Shown: positions 6,915 through 15,540 of the stretch, in pieces
Layout: every line of letters begins with the position of its first letter
How positions within the stretch are numbered: the first letter of the stretch is position 1
Assembly (NCBI GenBank): GCA_964568345.1
Contig: CAZMPG010000010.1
Span: 1-32,630, forward strand
DNA: 32,630 bases
Source: UBA12088 sp964568345
GTDB lineage: Bacteria > Patescibacteriota > Minisyncoccia > Phycocordibacterales > UBA12088
Direction of reading: 5' to 3'
Notes under the pieces: model-generated
Seen by the model: the letters and a program-made list of their open reading frames with translations, nothing else
What the model was told of the DNA's origin: nothing
Database searches by the model: none
Program-made: the position numbers and the translations under genes

Positions 6915-8480
6915 CTACAGGTCATTCCCCGTGTAGGAGAGGTTGAAGCTCTTGTTGATGAGGGGGAAATCGGGCACCACCTCGCCGGGAGCGGCATGAG
7001 GAAAGGCTTGCCAGTTGAGGAAGGAGGGGTCGCGTACCTTGACCCGGTCGAGCGCACCGTTTACGTCGGTGTACACGAGGTACGCCACCTCGCCGCGCCA
7101 CCCTTCGGTAAGGGCCACCGCGCACCGCGAGGCACCAAGCGGCGGCACTGCCCCACGCGTGCCGTGCGATGTATCGTCGGTGATACGGTGGAGCGCCTGC
7201 TCAATGAGGCCGAGCGACTGGTACACCTCGCCAATGCGCACAAAGAAACGGCCATGCACGTCACCGGTCGTCCGGTGCACTACCGACCAGTCGAGTGCTC
7301 CGTACGCAGCGTACGGCACGTCAGCCCGCACGTCGCGTGTGCTCCCCCCAGCCCGTGCTGGCACCCCCACGACGCCGTAGGCAGCGATGACCTCGGGGGT
7401 AAGCCTCCCCGTCGTCGCAAGACGCTCATGGAGCGAGAGGTTCTGCTCCGCGACCGCGACGACGTCGGCGAAGTCACGGCGGATATCCGCACTATCGGCG
7501 ATGAGCTCGCTCCTGAGCGCTTTCGGGATGTGGGTCACCGTCCCGACGCCACAGACCCCCCGGAGGAAGCGGTTCCCCGAGAGGCGCTCGTGCCACCGCA
7601 TGATACGCTCGCGGAGCCGTGCGCCGTGCGCACCGCCGAAGGAGAATGCGGTGTCGAGCATGATGAAGCCTATGTCGGAGAAATGGTTCGCGAGACGTTC
7701 GAGCTCGCCAAACACCACCCGTCCAAGCGCGACCTGCTCGTGCACCGCGGTGCCCGAGAGCGTCTCGAGCGCCATACAGTACGCGAGCGAGTGGGCGAAG
7801 GAGCTGTCCCCCGACACCCGCTCCGCAAGTGCGATCGTCCGCTCCACGGGAAGCGTTTCAAAGAGCTTTTCGATACCCTTATGCTTCCACCCGAGGAGTG
7901 CGTCGAGCTTCTGTATGTGCTCGCCGAGCACGCTGAAGCGGAAGTGTCCCGGCTCGATGATACCCGCATGGACGGGGCCAACCGGTATCTCATAGACCCC
8001 CTCCCCGTCGACGACAGCGCACGAGTAGGCAGAGAGTGGGTCGTGCGCGGTGCGGGAGGATGGCGTGAAGTCCTTCCGGAGCGGGAACGTGTCACTCGAA
8101 AAGCTTACCCGCGCCATCGTCGGCCGACTATCGGGGTGCCCCTCGGGGATAAGCCCGAACATGGTCGCCACCTCACGCTCGTAGAACGCGCAGCGGGGGA
8201 ATTCGGCAGCGAACGAAGGGAACGTGTCACGGGTCGCAAGGGTGAGCGACAGGAAGGTGTGGCTCGCCGCGTGGCTGAAGACATAGGAAAGGTGGAACAC
8301 GCCATGCTCCCGCCGTACGTCGCGGGCGGCTATGGTCGTGAGCGAGAGGCTCTGGTCCATAAGCGCCCCGCGGACAGTTGCCGCACCTACCTCACGCGGT
8401 ACGAGGCAGGTGGTCACCGCACCGTCTACGGTCGGCACTTGGCCAGGGGGAATGTGGGGGGCGAAGTGGGTGTGTTCCAT
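6915..8480 (-). CDS. Hydrogenase-4-like large subunit without NiFe ligands (HyfG/NuoCD-like)
   Basis: This 521-residue protein has an N-terminal NuoC-like part (EREVATMFGLIPEGHPD, about 101-117) fused to a NuoD/[NiFe] large-subunit part (IPVGPVHAGIIEPGHFRF, about 165-182), the layout of HycE/HyfG. In true hydrogenases two CxxC motifs bind nickel and iron. Here the first reads ERVSGDSSFAHS, with Ser223 and Ser226 at the Cys positions. The C-terminal DPCxxC region reads SFNLSYTGNDL, with Ser515 and Gly518. No other CxxC is present. The protein cannot hold the usual NiFe centre, as in energy-converting-hydrogenase-related (Ehr) complexes. It is the last gene of the operon, 6 bases after the HyfF-like gene, and has no visible Shine-Dalgarno. 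Confidence 0.88.
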   Translation of the reverse strand: MEHTHFAPHIPPGQVPTVDGAVTTCLVPREVGAATVRGALMDQSLSLTTIAARDVRREHGVFHLSYVFSHAASHTFLSLTLATRDTFPSFAAEFPRCAFYEREVATMFGLIPEGHPDSRPTMARVSFSSDTFPLRKDFTPSSRTAHDPLSAYSCAVVDGEGVYEIPVGPVHAGIIEPGHFRFSVLGEHIQKLDALLGWKHKGIEKLFETLPVERTIALAERVSGDSSFAHSLAYCMALETLSGTAVHEQVALGRVVFGELERLANHFSDIGFIMLDTAFSFGGAHGARLRERIMRWHERLSGNRFLRGVCGVGTVTHIPKALRSELIADSADIRRDFADVVAVAEQNLSLHERLATTGRLTPEVIAAYGVVGVPARAGGSTRDVRADVPYAAYGALDWSVVHRTTGDVHGRFFVRIGEVYQSLGLIEQALHRITDDTSHGTRGAVPPLGASRCAVALTEGWRGEVAYLVYTDVNGALDRVKVRDPSFLNWQAFPHAAPGEVVPDFPLINKSFNLSYTGNDL

Positions 8481-8486
8481 AGGAGA

Positions 8487-9968
8487 CTACAAGCTCGGTA
8501 ATGCTGCCGCGCCACTTCCGGCGAGCAGCGCGGCGCGCGAAATGACTTCCTGGAGCGACAACGGCACGAAAACGGCGAGCACAAGAGCGCAGCCGAGGAG
8601 CACCGCGATCGGCGCGACGGTGAGGATGCTCCACTCGCCCTGTACGACGAGTGCCGCGTCTCCACCGCTTGGCGGCTCACCAAAGAGCATACCACTCACG
8701 TGGAGCACCATGCCGATAAAGACGAGGGCGAAAGTGATAATGAGTACGATTGCGACGACGGGGTGCACGTGCATCGCGGCGGTCACGATGCCGAGCTTCG
8801 TCATGAAGGTGCCGAACGGCGGCATGCCAAGCACCGCGAGAATGCCGGCAAGGAAGAGCGGTCCCGACCACGGGAGCGTCGTGAGCGCCCCGCGCACCCC
8901 GCGCACCTTCCCTGTGCTGTACGCGAGGAAGAAGTTACCCGAGGTGAGGAAGAGTGCCGACTTGATGAGTGCGTGGTAGAGGAGGTGGATGAGCGCGTAG
9001 AGTGCTCCGGCGCCGCCGAGCGCGAAGCCAACGGCGACAATGCCCATGTGCTCAATGCTCGAGTACGCGAGCATGCGCTTGTACCGGTACTGGGTGAGGA
9101 GCATGAAGCCCATGAGCGCCACCGAGAGGCAGCCAAAGATAAGGAGGAGGTTGCTCCCCCACGGCTCGCCGAGCGCGCGGTTCGCCACGGCGGTGTAGCG
9201 CGCGAGCGGCACAAAGGCGGTCGCGAGGAGCACGCCCGAGAGGAGTGCGGAGACCGGCGCGGGAGCTTTACCGTGGGCGTCGGGGAGCCACGTGTGCATC
9301 GGCGCAAGGCCAACCTTGGTACCGTACCCCACGAGGATGAACGTGAACGCGATCTTCACCGCAAGCGGTGAAAGTACACCCGCGTGCGCGGTGAGGTCGC
9401 TCCACGACCACACGAAGCCATCGGTCACCTCACCACCTGCGGCAAGCATAGTGAGCGTGCCGAAGAATGCAACGAGGAGCCCGAGACTATTCACCACGAG
9501 GTACTTCCAGCCCGCCTCAAGCGAGCTCTGCTTGCTGTAGAAGCTCACGAGGAACACTGTCGCAAGGGTGGTCGCCTCAATCGCCGCCCAGGTGACCACG
9601 GGGTTCTTAGCGGTGACCGCGAGGAGCATAGCGAAGAGGAAGAGGTGGAAGAGGATCCAGAACTGCCACACCCGCCGCGGCCCAATGATACCCTTCTGCA
9701 TCTCAGCGTTGAGGTAACCCACCGCATACACCGCCGCCGCGCACCCCACGAACGTGATGATGAGCGCGAGGAGCATCCCGAGCGCATCAAGGAAGAGTGG
9801 GCCGGGTGCGGACCGTAGCGCAGGCTGCGCGAGGAGGACGAGCGCGGCGCCAAAGGACGCGAGCGTCGTCACGACCGAAGTAGCGGCAATGAAGGGAAGC
9901 CGCGTGCGCGATGCCGCGATGGTCGCAAGCGCAGCGGCGAGGGGGATAGTAATGAGTACGGTGAGCAT
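8487..9968 (-). CDS. HyfF/NuoN-like proton-translocating membrane subunit
   Basis: This 493-residue protein of the NuoL/M/N (Mrp antiporter-like) family has about 14 hydrophobic helices. Expected ion-path residues are in place: Glu131 in WAAIEATTL, Lys218 in GYGTKVGLAPMHTWLPDAH, His307 in SIEHMG, Lys336 in HALIKSALF and Lys391 in TFMTKLG. The sequence around SALLSGVLL and SGNFFLAY resembles HyfF of hydrogenase-4. It probably forms one proton or sodium channel of the membrane arm. It lies 20 bases after the HyfE-like gene. The intact channel residues contrast with the ligand-free peripheral subunits of the same operon. Confidence 0.9.
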   Translation of the reverse strand: MLTVLITIPLAAALATIAASRTRLPFIAATSVVTTLASFGAALVLLAQPALRSAPGPLFLDALGMLLALIITFVGCAAAVYAVGYLNAEMQKGIIGPRRVWQFWILFHLFLFAMLLAVTAKNPVVTWAAIEATTLATVFLVSFYSKQSSLEAGWKYLVVNSLGLLVAFFGTLTMLAAGGEVTDGFVWSWSDLTAHAGVLSPLAVKIAFTFILVGYGTKVGLAPMHTWLPDAHGKAPAPVSALLSGVLLATAFVPLARYTAVANRALGEPWGSNLLLIFGCLSVALMGFMLLTQYRYKRMLAYSSIEHMGIVAVGFALGGAGALYALIHLLYHALIKSALFLTSGNFFLAYSTGKVRGVRGALTTLPWSGPLFLAGILAVLGMPPFGTFMTKLGIVTAAMHVHPVVAIVLIITFALVFIGMVLHVSGMLFGEPPSGGDAALVVQGEWSILTVAPIAVLLGCALVLAVFVPLSLQEVISRAALLAGSGAAALPSL

Positions 9969-9988
9969 ATACGGTGGGTGAGGTAAGG

Positions 9989-10669
9989 TTACCCGTCGTC
10001 GCGGTCGGTGAGGTGAGTAAGCGCGGAGACGTCAATGCTCCCGAGGTGCCGGTACACCATCGCCATGAACGTTGCGGCAACGAGCGCAAAGAGTACGACT
10101 TCGAACAGGATGGTGAGCTCGATGGCGAGCTCCTGGTGGAAGCCCATGTGCGCGGCAACGAGCACGATCCAGTTCTCGAGCGCGAGGAGCGCAATAATTT
10201 GGGAGAATGCCTCGCGCCGGTTCACCGCGAGGAAGAGTGTGGTGAGGATACCGGCGAGGTGGAGGGGGACGAGCTGCGCCGCAGGTATGAGTGCGGTGAA
10301 TGATACGCCCGGTTGCACCTTATCGAAGAGAGCAAGCGCAAAGAACGCGATGCACACCACCACCACGAAGGTGAGCGGTGTGTCGAGATACGTATCGGAT
10401 GCGAACGGCGTCTTGAGCTGCCGGAGTGTACGGACGAGGAGGTACGGCACGAGGAGCACCTTGATGCAGAAGGTCACCGCGGCGACGAGGTAGAGGCTGC
10501 TGTTCCCCGTGCCAAACGCCAGGGAGACGAAGAGCCAACACACGATGAGTGACTGGAAGAAGTAGAGAGCGAGAAGGAGCGACGTCTTCTTCACCGCATG
10601 CATGAGTACCGCCACCACGAAGAGGGCGATATCAATGACAGGCGCGAGGGTGAGGAGTACGTGGAGCAT
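9989..10669 (-). CDS. HyfE-like (NuoK-related) membrane subunit
   Basis: This 226-residue hydrophobic protein has about seven helices. Its C-terminal half contains LALENWIVL and ELAIELTILFEVVLFALV, with the membrane-buried glutamates typical of HyfE/NuoK subunits. It is expected to link the antiporter-like subunits to the core of the complex. I chose the ATG at 10669 because it begins directly with the first hydrophobic helix and lies 16 bases after the HyfC-like gene; a longer frame from 10729 would overlap that gene. HyfE is specific to hydrogenase-4-type and Ehr complexes rather than complex I, which supports the family call. Confidence 0.85.
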   Translation of the reverse strand: MLHVLLTLAPVIDIALFVVAVLMHAVKKTSLLLALYFFQSLIVCWLFVSLAFGTGNSSLYLVAAVTFCIKVLLVPYLLVRTLRQLKTPFASDTYLDTPLTFVVVVCIAFFALALFDKVQPGVSFTALIPAAQLVPLHLAGILTTLFLAVNRREAFSQIIALLALENWIVLVAAHMGFHQELAIELTILFEVVLFALVAATFMAMVYRHLGSIDVSALTHLTDRDDG

Positions 10670-10685
10670 AGAATGAGAGGCTGTG

Positions 10686-11612
10686 CTACCCAGTAGTCGC
10701 GATGACGATGGCAACCGCACCCATGACAATGCCGGTAAAGAGGAGGTGTGGCACGCGGAAGATGCGGAGCTTGCCGATGACCGACTCTATCGTGGCGACC
10801 ACGAACGCACCGATGCCGACCTTTACCACGAGCGCCACCACGGCCCCGAGGAGCGCCGCAGGCGCCACAGTCCGAGCGAGCCCCCATGGGATAAAGACGC
10901 CAGCGAGCGCGAGGAACACGAAGAGCTTGTTTGCATTCGCCCACTCGATGAGCGCGAGCCGCGGGCCCGAATACTCGAGGATCATCGCCTCGTGGATCAT
11001 GGTGAGCTCAAGGTGAGTGGCCGGATTGTCAACGGGGATGCGCCCGGTCTCGGCAAGGAGTGCGATGAAGTATGCGAAGCCAGCGACGACGACCGGGAGG
11101 AATGCCGTGGCGGGGAGCGTCCCGACGTGGAGCGCAATAACGCCGAAGTCAGCGGACTGCGCGAGGAGCATGAGCGGCACGAGCGAGAAGAGAAGCACCC
11201 CCTCAGCGATCGAGGAGAGTGACATCTCACGGCTCGAACCAAAACCGCCGAACGCACTCCCCGCATCCACGCCAGCGAGCGCGAGGAAGAAGGTGCCAAG
11301 CGCAAGCGTGTAGATGAAGACGAACGCATTCCCGAGCGTACCCGCCACCCCCGCGAGGAGGAGCGGCGTGCCTGCCGCGATGAGGAGCGACGTTGCGAAC
11401 ACGAGGTACGGGGTGATGCGGAACACCCACGACGCGTCGCGGGGCAATACCTCGCCCTTGCCGAAGAGCTTGCGGAGGTCACGGTACGGCTGGAGTACCG
11501 AGGCACCCTCCCTGCCCTGGTAGCGAGCTTTGAGCTTCCGCACGCACCCAACAAGGAGGGGCGAGAGGCTCGCGACGAGAAGTGTATGGACGAGGGGGAG
11601 GACGAGATACAT
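10686..11612 (-). CDS. HyfC/HycD (NuoH-like) membrane anchor subunit
   Basis: This 308-residue protein has about eight helices. It carries the family signatures KARYQGREGASVLQPYRDL near the N-terminus and ETGRIPVDNPATHLELTM with IHEAMILEYSGP (about 188-216). In complex I and group 4 hydrogenases this subunit sits under the small and large peripheral subunits and couples them to the proton path. The charged loop residues (Glu, Arg, Asp) are preserved. It begins 4 bases after the HyfB-like stop, indicating tight co-transcription. Confidence 0.93.
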   Translation of the reverse strand: MYLVLPLVHTLLVASLSPLLVGCVRKLKARYQGREGASVLQPYRDLRKLFGKGEVLPRDASWVFRITPYLVFATSLLIAAGTPLLLAGVAGTLGNAFVFIYTLALGTFFLALAGVDAGSAFGGFGSSREMSLSSIAEGVLLFSLVPLMLLAQSADFGVIALHVGTLPATAFLPVVVAGFAYFIALLAETGRIPVDNPATHLELTMIHEAMILEYSGPRLALIEWANANKLFVFLALAGVFIPWGLARTVAPAALLGAVVALVVKVGIGAFVVATIESVIGKLRIFRVPHLLFTGIVMGAVAIVIATTG

Positions 11613-11616
11613 AGGG

Positions 11617-13632
11617 TTACAGCACGGTAAAAAGCACGATACACAGGGTGAGGAGAATGTAGAGGAAGTACGCGTTCACATTCCCGCCCTGGAGCATCCG
11701 GATGTACGCTCCCGCGCGCAGGAAGGCAGACCGGAGCGGCCCGTAGAGGTGGGTGCGCCACCAATCCTCGAGGTGCGCCTCTGTCGAGAGCGGGTGGAGG
11801 ATGTCGGCGTGCGCTTCGCGGGAAACAACCGTCGGTACGAGTCGTTTATACACAATGAGGAGCAATCGCGAAAAGCTGGTCGCGGTGATTTCCGCGCGCT
11901 CTAGGGGCCCTGCAAAGAGCGGGGACTCCATCGGCGCACCACACCCCCACACGGGACCCACGGTCACCCGCCGCGCGCGCAGCGCAGCATGTACGAGGAA
12001 AACGAGGGCCCCAAAGCCGAGGAGAGCGACAAAGACTACGGCAAACGATGGTACCGAAGCAATCGCGAGGGGAAGCGGGGGGACGAGCGGCTGCACCAAG
12101 AATGGCTTGATGATTGCACCTATACGTTCGAGTACCTGCTTGCCCACAACCCCAAGGAGGAGCGTCAGGGCGGCGAGGAACGCCATGCCCGCTACCATAC
12201 TCCCGAGCTCCACGTGGTGCGTAGGGAGCGGAGAGCGAGGCCGCGCGAGGAATGTGGTCCCCACCGCTTTCACGAAGCACGCAGCTGCGAGGCCCGAGGT
12301 GAGCGCCAGAGAGCCGAGCGCGAGCACGAAGAGCGCCTTGAGGGCAAGCGACGACAGGGCGGCACCGGCGATGAGCGCCTGGAATGTCGCGAGTTCACTC
12401 GCAAAGCCGTTGAGGGGCGGGAGGCCTGATATGGCCACCGACCCGACAAGGAAGAGGGTCGCCGTGGCGGGAAGTACGCGGATGAGGCCGCCGTAGCGCT
12501 CCATGTTGTGCGTACCGGTTGCCTGTACCACCGACCCTGCGCCGAGGAAGAGGAGGCCCTTGAAGATGGCGTGGTTGAGGCTGTGGAAGAGCGCTGCGGC
12601 GAGTGCGAGGAGTGCGTACGGGCTCCCAAGCACGGTAAAGATCGCCGCGCTCCCGATCCCGAGGAAGATGATACCGATGTTCTCGACACTGTGGTACGCG
12701 AGGAGGCGCTTGAGGTCGTGCTCAGCGAGCGCGTAGAGCACGCCGAGGAGCGAGGAGGTGGCACCTATAAGGAGGAGCACGACCCCCCACCACACGGTCC
12801 CGAGCGTGAAGAAGTCGAAGAAGAAGCGGACGAGCATGAGGATAGCGAGCTTGAGCATGACCCCTGAGAGGAGTGCGGAGACGTGTGCGGGAGCAGCTGG
12901 ATGTGCCTCGGGAAGCCAGATGTGGAGCGGCACGACGCCCGCCTTCATGCCGAGGCCAATGAGCGCGGCGCCAAGCGCAAGGTGCTGCACGAGCGGCGCA
13001 ATGCTCCCCCCTGCGATACGAAATGCATCGAAGCTATAGGAGCCGAGCGCACTCCCCACGAGCACGATAGCGAGCGTGAGGAATGCGGTGCCAACCTGCG
13101 TCATGAGGAGGTAGAGGAGGCCGGCGCGGACCTGCTCCTTCTGCCCTTCGTGGACGATGAGGAAGTATGACGCGAGCGACATGAGCTCCCAAGCAACGAG
13201 GAACATGATGCCGTCGTTCGCCCCAGCGACACCGTAAAGGCTGGCGATGAACACCGTGTACGCGACGCCGAACGATGCATGCCGGAGACCGTGGGCACGC
13301 TTCGTGAAGCCGATGCCATAGAGCGACGCGGCGCTCACGCCGAGGGAGACGAGTACAATGAAGAATGCCGCGAGCCCATCTATCCGTACGGACCACGAGA
13401 AAAGCGGGATGAGCGACGGGTACGAAGCGGAGAGTACGGTGCCCGCCATGAGCTGTGCAATGCCAACCACGACACCGACGACTCCTGCGAGGAGCGCACT
13501 CCCGTGTGCAACGACACGCACGTATGGGCGCACCGCGGGCACCCCAAGCGCGAGGAGCGACACCACCGCACCGACGCCGAGGAGCGTCAGAATGGCGACG
13601 TAGCTTGCGAGGGTTGGTACAAAAAACTCCAT
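11617..13632 (-). CDS. HyfB/HycC (NuoL-like) antiporter subunit
   Basis: This 671-residue protein of the NuoL/M/N family has a C-terminal extension typical of HyfB/HycC. Ion-path residues are retained: Glu149 in VAWELMSL, Lys230 in GMKAGVVPLHIWLPEAH, the histidines near SVENIG and SLNHAIFKG (Lys358), and Glu413 in NGFASELATF. The segment VGPVWGCGAPME near residue 560 corresponds to the conserved WxCG motif before the C-terminal helix. It is the second gene of the operon, 18 bases after the small subunit. It probably forms an ion channel in the membrane arm. Confidence 0.93.
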   Translation of the reverse strand: MEFFVPTLASYVAILTLLGVGAVVSLLALGVPAVRPYVRVVAHGSALLAGVVGVVVGIAQLMAGTVLSASYPSLIPLFSWSVRIDGLAAFFIVLVSLGVSAASLYGIGFTKRAHGLRHASFGVAYTVFIASLYGVAGANDGIMFLVAWELMSLASYFLIVHEGQKEQVRAGLLYLLMTQVGTAFLTLAIVLVGSALGSYSFDAFRIAGGSIAPLVQHLALGAALIGLGMKAGVVPLHIWLPEAHPAAPAHVSALLSGVMLKLAILMLVRFFFDFFTLGTVWWGVVLLLIGATSSLLGVLYALAEHDLKRLLAYHSVENIGIIFLGIGSAAIFTVLGSPYALLALAAALFHSLNHAIFKGLLFLGAGSVVQATGTHNMERYGGLIRVLPATATLFLVGSVAISGLPPLNGFASELATFQALIAGAALSSLALKALFVLALGSLALTSGLAAACFVKAVGTTFLARPRSPLPTHHVELGSMVAGMAFLAALTLLLGVVGKQVLERIGAIIKPFLVQPLVPPLPLAIASVPSFAVVFVALLGFGALVFLVHAALRARRVTVGPVWGCGAPMESPLFAGPLERAEITATSFSRLLLIVYKRLVPTVVSREAHADILHPLSTEAHLEDWWRTHLYGPLRSAFLRAGAYIRMLQGGNVNAYFLYILLTLCIVLFTVL

Positions 13633-13650
13633 AGGATGGGGGAAGCGCGG

Positions 13651-14199
13651 CTACGCGTGCCGCTCGGGAAGCTGCCGAGCGCCCTCGAGCTCGAGGATGG
13701 TGAGGAGTGCAGCAACCACGGTACGGGGGCTCGGCGGATCGCCAGGGATCTCGTAGTCAACCGGTATGACATCGCGCACGCTGTTGTAGATAGCATACGA
13801 ATCGCGAAACACTCCACCATGTATCGCTCCGTCGCCAACCGCCACGACGATACGCGGCGTTGGCGTCGCTTCGTACGTGCGGCGGAGCGCTTCCGCCATG
13901 TTGCGAGACACGGGCCCGGTCACCATGAGCATGTCGGCATGCCGCGGCGACGCAACGAAGTGGATGCCGAAACGCTCGACGTCGTAGTACGCATTCACGA
14001 GCGCATTGAGCTCCTGCTCCTCGGCGTTTGAGGAGCCGGCGTCTACCTCACGTATCGCAAGCGAGCCGGCAAAGAGCCGACGCACCTCTCTACTGAGCCG
14101 ATTCCCCATGACGACACCATCATCCACACCAGCGAGGAGCTCGCGGGCGGGCACTACGGTCTTTGGGGTCGTCACGATCTTGTGGAGCAGCTGGTACAT
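13651..14199 (-). CDS. HyfI/NuoB-like small subunit without cluster cysteines
   Basis: This 182-residue protein is related to the small subunit of group 4 hydrogenases and NuoB. The fold is recognisable from VDAGSSNAEEQEL, RHADMLMVTGPVSRNM, VVAVGDGAIHGG and PVDYEIPGDPPSP. In the family these read (D)xGxCNxC, GPVTxxM, GxCA and PGCPP, and the four Cys bind the proximal [4Fe-4S] cluster. Here they are Ser57, Glu60, Gly124 and Asp154, and the protein contains no cysteine at all. It can therefore hold no iron-sulfur cluster of the usual kind. It is the first gene of the operon, just after a TTGACA/TATCAT promoter. Confidence 0.85.
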   Translation of the reverse strand: MYQLLHKIVTTPKTVVPARELLAGVDDGVVMGNRLSREVRRLFAGSLAIREVDAGSSNAEEQELNALVNAYYDVERFGIHFVASPRHADMLMVTGPVSRNMAEALRRTYEATPTPRIVVAVGDGAIHGGVFRDSYAIYNSVRDVIPVDYEIPGDPPSPRTVVAALLTILELEGARQLPERHA

Positions 14200-14214
14200 G
14201 GCTTCGACGCGCCT

Positions 14215-14242
14215 ATGATATGCCTCTCCCCCACCCTGTCAA
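14215..14242 (-). promoter_or_regulatory. Promoter of the hydrogenase-4-like operon
   Basis: On the minus strand a perfect -35 TTGACA (14242-14237) and a -10 TATCAT (14220-14215) are 16 bases apart. They place the transcript start about 8 bases before the ATG at 14199. The -35 lies inside a small palindrome (CCCTGTCAACAGGG, 14234-14247) that could be an operator or a weak terminator stem for the protease gene upstream. Confidence 0.65.
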
Positions 14243-14258
14243 CAGGGACTTATACACA

Positions 14259-15506
14259 CTAGCGCGCGGGTGAGGTCGTTGCGGTGCTCGTGCCGCGCTC
14301 CCCGGTCGTGAGGTACCGCACCGCAGCGTCGAGCTGGGGGTCGCGCTTGGCGACCACGTCGTCGTACGTACGGTCCACGACAATGTCGGGAGTGAGCCCC
14401 GCCTCCGATATGGATACGCCATTCGGGGTAAGCCACCGCGCAACGGTTATTTTGAGCGACGTATCGGGGGTCACGTCCACGAGCTCCTGTACCGACCCCT
14501 TCCCGAAGGTCTGGGACCCGACGAGCGTCGCAACACCGTGCTCGTAGAGCGCACCAGCAAGGATCTCCGACGCTGAGGCGCTCCCCTCATCAACGAGGAC
14601 CGCAACACGCCAGTCGGAGCGGATAATGTGGTACCCCTTCGAGCGGTGTACGATGGGCTCGTGCTTCGTACCGTAGTCCTCAGTCACCACCACCGTGCCA
14701 CCCTCCAAAAACCAACTCGCTATTTCCACCGCGCCGTCGAGGTACCCGCCGGGATTACCTCGAAGGTCGAGGATGAGCTTCGTGCGGCCCGACCGCTCAA
14801 ACGTACGGAGCGCGCGGCGCATCTCCTCTTCCGCGGTGCCGCCAAAATTGTAGAGCGATAGCACGGTGATGCCGTCGGGGCGCTCCGTGGTGTCGAGCGT
14901 CGGTATCGAGATAGTGTCCCGGACTATGGTGACCTCCGCTGTTTCGTGACTGCCCTCGTGGGCTATCGTAAGCACGACCGGAGTGCCCACATCACCCCGG
15001 ATGCGGCGGAGCGCACTGTCTATGTCGAGGCGCACGGTCGAGGTACCATCAATAGCGAGGATAATATCTCCTGCGCGGATACCCGCCCGCTCTGCGGGGG
15101 TGCCCTTGAGGGGGGCGATGACGGTGAGGAGGCTCTCGCGGATACCTATCTCCATGCCGACCCCGCCGAAGGTACCCCGGATGTCCTCCTCGAAAGAACG
15201 CGCCTCCTGCGGGGGCATGAATACCGTGTACGGATCACCGTACGAGGCTGCGAGGCCGCTCACCATGCCGTAGACCCGGTCCTCGATCGTGCGTGGGGTA
15301 GCGCTCGCGGTCGGCACGTACCGCTCCTCGAGGAGGTGCCATGCTTTCCAGACCGGCGCGAGGTCTATACCCTCCGGCGCAGCGTCGGAGATAGGCTCTG
15401 GGGTCGCCAAAAGTATTGCCCTGCCCCCGAGGGCTATACCTGCAAAGAACGCGCCGAGCGCAATGAGCCCCACGCTCACGACGAGTCTTACCCTGGTAGG
15501 ATGCAT
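14259..15506 (-). CDS. S41 C-terminal processing peptidase (CtpA/Prc type)
   Basis: This is a 415-residue exported serine protease. One N-terminal membrane helix (about 8-28) is followed by a PDZ domain (about 110-200; IRAGDIILAIDG) and the S41 catalytic domain. Catalytic residues are seen as EGSASASE (Ser311) and TFGKGSVQ (Lys336); LRGNPGGYLD forms the oxyanion region. It should cleave proteins at their C-terminal tails outside the cytoplasmic membrane. I prefer the ATG at 15506 (with GGAAG 2 bases before it and TACGAT 7 bases before); an ATG at 15515 is possible. In-frame sequence further upstream is translated repeat. Its stop lies only 17 bases from the -35 of the following operon. Confidence 0.92.
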   Translation of the reverse strand: MHPTRVRLVVSVGLIALGAFFAGIALGGRAILLATPEPISDAAPEGIDLAPVWKAWHLLEERYVPTASATPRTIEDRVYGMVSGLAASYGDPYTVFMPPQEARSFEEDIRGTFGGVGMEIGIRESLLTVIAPLKGTPAERAGIRAGDIILAIDGTSTVRLDIDSALRRIRGDVGTPVVLTIAHEGSHETAEVTIVRDTISIPTLDTTERPDGITVLSLYNFGGTAEEEMRRALRTFERSGRTKLILDLRGNPGGYLDGAVEIASWFLEGGTVVVTEDYGTKHEPIVHRSKGYHIIRSDWRVAVLVDEGSASASEILAGALYEHGVATLVGSQTFGKGSVQELVDVTPDTSLKITVARWLTPNGVSISEAGLTPDIVVDRTYDDVVAKRDPQLDAAVRYLTTGERGTSTATTSPAR

Positions 15507-15540
15507 CGCTTCCATCGTACCGCGACGAGGGATGGGAAAC

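Noticed and set aside
6897..8501. A 534-codon plus-strand frame
   Set aside because: It is antisense to the HyfG-like subunit, is Arg/Glu/His-rich in a way typical of shadow frames, and has no motif.
6915..14199. A functional [NiFe] hydrogenase or complex I
   Set aside because: All four NiFe-site cysteines and all four proximal cluster cysteines are replaced, and no NuoE/F/G, ferredoxin-like or maturation genes are present.
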